This document shows, piece by piece, positions 62,601-64,000 of a stretch of DNA of 64,000 nt. A program made the translations under genes and the position numbers. Origin of the DNA: Flagellimonas yonaguniensis (lineage in GTDB: Bacteria > Bacteroidota > Bacteroidia > Flavobacteriales > Flavobacteriaceae). The notes under the pieces were generated by a model. That model saw nothing but the letters and a program-made list of their open reading frames with translations. It made no database searches and had not been told where the DNA came from. The stretch lies in contig NZ_JARFVB010000002.1 in the NCBI RefSeq assembly GCF_029193885.1, positions 248,001 to 312,000 of the forward strand. Reading direction: 5' to 3'. Numbering within the stretch: the first letter of the stretch is position 1; every line of letters begins with the position of its first letter.

Positions 62601-62936
62601 CTACTTTTTAAGCTCCAACTTTTCCGCAAAGTAATCACAAAAATCCTTCATGGTAGCGGTCATCTTTTCGTCCTGTGTGGCCTTGAAAAAAGTATCGGCC
62701 ATGGTAACCAAGGTCTGATGAAAAAACACCTTCATCTCGTCCACGGGCATATCCTTGGTCCAAAGATCGATTTTCAACGATTCTTGGTTTTTGCTATCCC
62801 AAACGGACAGCATCATGGCTTTGGCCTCTTCCTCATTAATACCACCGTCCTGCGCCGACCATTTCAATTCCTCGGGCACTCGGTTCTCATCCAATCCAAC
62901 CTTCAAGGTTATCTCCGAAGTGTGTTCTACTGCCAT
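62601..62936 (-). CDS. gldC: gliding motility protein GldC
   Basis: Small cytoplasmic protein of 111 residues (EITLKVGLDENRVPEELKW, EEAKAMMLSVWDSKNQESLK) with no signal peptide, matching GldC. In Flavobacterium johnsoniae GldC improves gliding and follows gldB, as here, where the gldB stop directly abuts its ATG. Confidence 0.92.
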   Translation of the reverse strand: MAVEHTSEITLKVGLDENRVPEELKWSAQDGGINEEEAKAMMLSVWDSKNQESLKIDLWTKDMPVDEMKVFFHQTLVTMADTFFKATQDEKMTATMKDFCDYFAEKLELKK

Positions 62937-63926
62937 TTATCTTTTTGGTTTGTAATTTGACTGTTTTAAAATTTCATCCGCGGGCATCTGCAATAATTGC
63001 TTAAGACCCATATCCGTTTTTTCCATAAAGGCCCTCACAATTTGCCACCCCATGTATCTTCCCAACCTTGGAGGCGATTCGTTGTCCAGTTCCAATCCAA
63101 ATTTGGTAAAGGGTGCCGGGTCCAAAAATTTCCTGTCCAATCCCGTATCGGTACTGTACAGCAGCTCCCGTTCCACAAAATACGTCCACATTTGTTCTTC
63201 ATTGGCCCTGGCCCATTCCATCTGTTCTTCGGAATATCCAATTTTCTGGGCATCCGTTGCAGAAGGCATCAGTTTATCTTTCAGATAAAGTTCTTTTCCA
63301 AAATAGACCATGCGGGAAAGCAGTGTCCGGTTACGAGGAAAGTTGATCACTTTTTTGGAAAAAGCACTTGCCACATCGGAAATCAAAAACTTTTTGTCCA
63401 AAGAGGTTGCTATGTATCTTTGGATACCTTCATAAAAATGATGGTCTTGCCCCAAATAATTATCCAGACCGATCAATAAAAGGGAATCCGTCAAAATAAC
63501 CCGGCTTTCGTACCCAACATCCGAAGTGAGTGTAACCACATGAGGTGTTTCGGTCTCTGGAAAATAATATTTTATGTGTTTGAAGAGAGATTCCAAATCC
63601 TCCGATTCCTGCTCAAAATTGCCAAAAGCCTTGGCAACTTCATCAGACAATTCAATTTGAATCGTATCGGCAAGCTTGGCAATCCAAACGCTATCGGGAA
63701 ATTGTTCCGGGAACAAGTAAGGGTATTTCCGTTTCAAGTTCTGGATGTCATTTGCTTCAGCATTTGCAAACGCTTCATCAAACCTTGAAATCTGTAAATC
63801 AATGGCAACCTTATCAATTTCTTCTTCGGTCTTATCGGTTTCCGCACAGGATGAAAGCAACAAAATCATCATTAAAACAAAACTTCTGAACACGGGAATT
63901 GTAAAGTATTTGAACAACCACTTCAT
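62937..63926 (-). CDS. gldB: gliding motility lipoprotein GldB
   Basis: Lipoprotein needed for gliding in F. johnsoniae. Start at the ATG in 63924-63926 (MKWLFKYFTIP) gives a signal with lipobox LLLSSC, then a 300-residue DUF-type domain (SRFDEAFANAEAND; NFPRNRTLLSRMVYFGKELYL). 329 residues. An in-frame start 72 bp upstream would put an odd leader before the signal and overlap the promoter; rejected. Confidence 0.92.
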   Translation of the reverse strand: MKWLFKYFTIPVFRSFVLMMILLLSSCAETDKTEEEIDKVAIDLQISRFDEAFANAEANDIQNLKRKYPYLFPEQFPDSVWIAKLADTIQIELSDEVAKAFGNFEQESEDLESLFKHIKYYFPETETPHVVTLTSDVGYESRVILTDSLLLIGLDNYLGQDHHFYEGIQRYIATSLDKKFLISDVASAFSKKVINFPRNRTLLSRMVYFGKELYLKDKLMPSATDAQKIGYSEEQMEWARANEEQMWTYFVERELLYSTDTGLDRKFLDPAPFTKFGLELDNESPPRLGRYMGWQIVRAFMEKTDMGLKQLLQMPADEILKQSNYKPKR

Positions 63927-63959
63927 TTTTAAGGGCACAGGGTTTAAATTTACAGGGCA

Positions 63960-63967
63960 CAAAGGTA
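63960..63967 (-). promoter_or_regulatory. -7 element of the gldB-gldC promoter
   Basis: TACCTTTG on the minus strand matches TAnnTTTG, 33 bp before the gldB ATG. The -33 part may lie beyond a good TTG; spacing could not be matched. Confidence 0.4.
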
Positions 63968-64000
63968 ATTTATAGAATCTAAATAGTAAGATATGCAAAC

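Overview
The window is chromosomal DNA of a marine-type Flavobacteriia member (Bacteroidota, Flavobacteriaceae; the proteins look most like the Muricauda/Allomuricauda group, though genus is inference). The evidence is a set of lineage markers: gliding/type IX secretion genes gldB, gldC and porT; a lipoprotein Omp85 of the TamL type; a TonB-dependent receptor paired with a DUF4249 lipoprotein; a short primary sigma factor; an AccD without its zinc-ribbon cysteines; a dcw cluster without murF; and many promoters with the Bacteroidota -7 element TAnnTTTG. No rRNA, CRISPR array, phage or intact insertion sequence was seen. There is one tRNA gene, tRNA-Arg(TCG).

Layout. (1) 1-17.1 kb is housekeeping: rsmG, a fatty acid desaturase with an aminotransferase, trkA-trkH potassium uptake, ubiE-porT, a SpoU methyltransferase divergent from tamL, fbaA-accD, rpsO, pnp and rpoD. 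(2) 17.2-24.6 kb holds rpe-ypdA, a serine hydrolase, a glutathione peroxidase followed by an exported acetolactate decarboxylase-like lipoprotein, a leftward DinB/NRDE/ATP-grasp group, and a YHS-domain protein. (3) 24.8-42.1 kb is the accessory part: a TonB receptor/DUF4249 pair; a MarR regulator divergent from an S41 peptidase; an MFS exporter divergent from a paraoxonase-like propeller plus HxlR regulator; and a TetR-headed leftward operon of thiolase, TolC, RND adaptor, RND pump and dihydrolipoyl dehydrogenase. Each of the three regulators has a clear palindromic operator candidate beside it. (4) 42.6-58.8 kb holds tRNA-Arg, yqeY and the complete leftward dcw cluster mraZ-rsmH-ftsL-ftsI-murE-mraY-murD-ftsW-murG-murC-ftsQ-ftsA-ftsZ. 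(5) 59.0-64.0 kb holds a hydrolase-engB pair, a pirin, an unknown membrane protein/lipoprotein pair, and gldB-gldC.

How the genes work together. The dcw block makes lipid II from UDP-MurNAc (murC, murD, murE, mraY, murG) and supplies the septal machinery (ftsZ, A, Q, L, W, I). MurE carries the DNPR motif of meso-diaminopimelate enzymes, so a DAP-type peptidoglycan is expected. PorT, TamL, GldB and GldC serve outer-membrane biogenesis, secretion and gliding. The accessory part is a series of small, locally regulated stress or efflux modules.

Most of the window is ordinary core genome and I did not find a clearly undescribed defence or mobile system. The observations most worth following are the TetR operon that joins a beta-oxidation thiolase and a lone E3 dehydrogenase to an RND pump; the HxlR/paraoxonase-like/MFS module with its perfect operator and a nearby hxlR relic; the lipoprotein acetolactate decarboxylase; the three 10-bp-spaced MraZ boxes; the 21-bp-spaced direct repeats before an unknown membrane gene pair; and a REP-like palindrome inside the dcw cluster.
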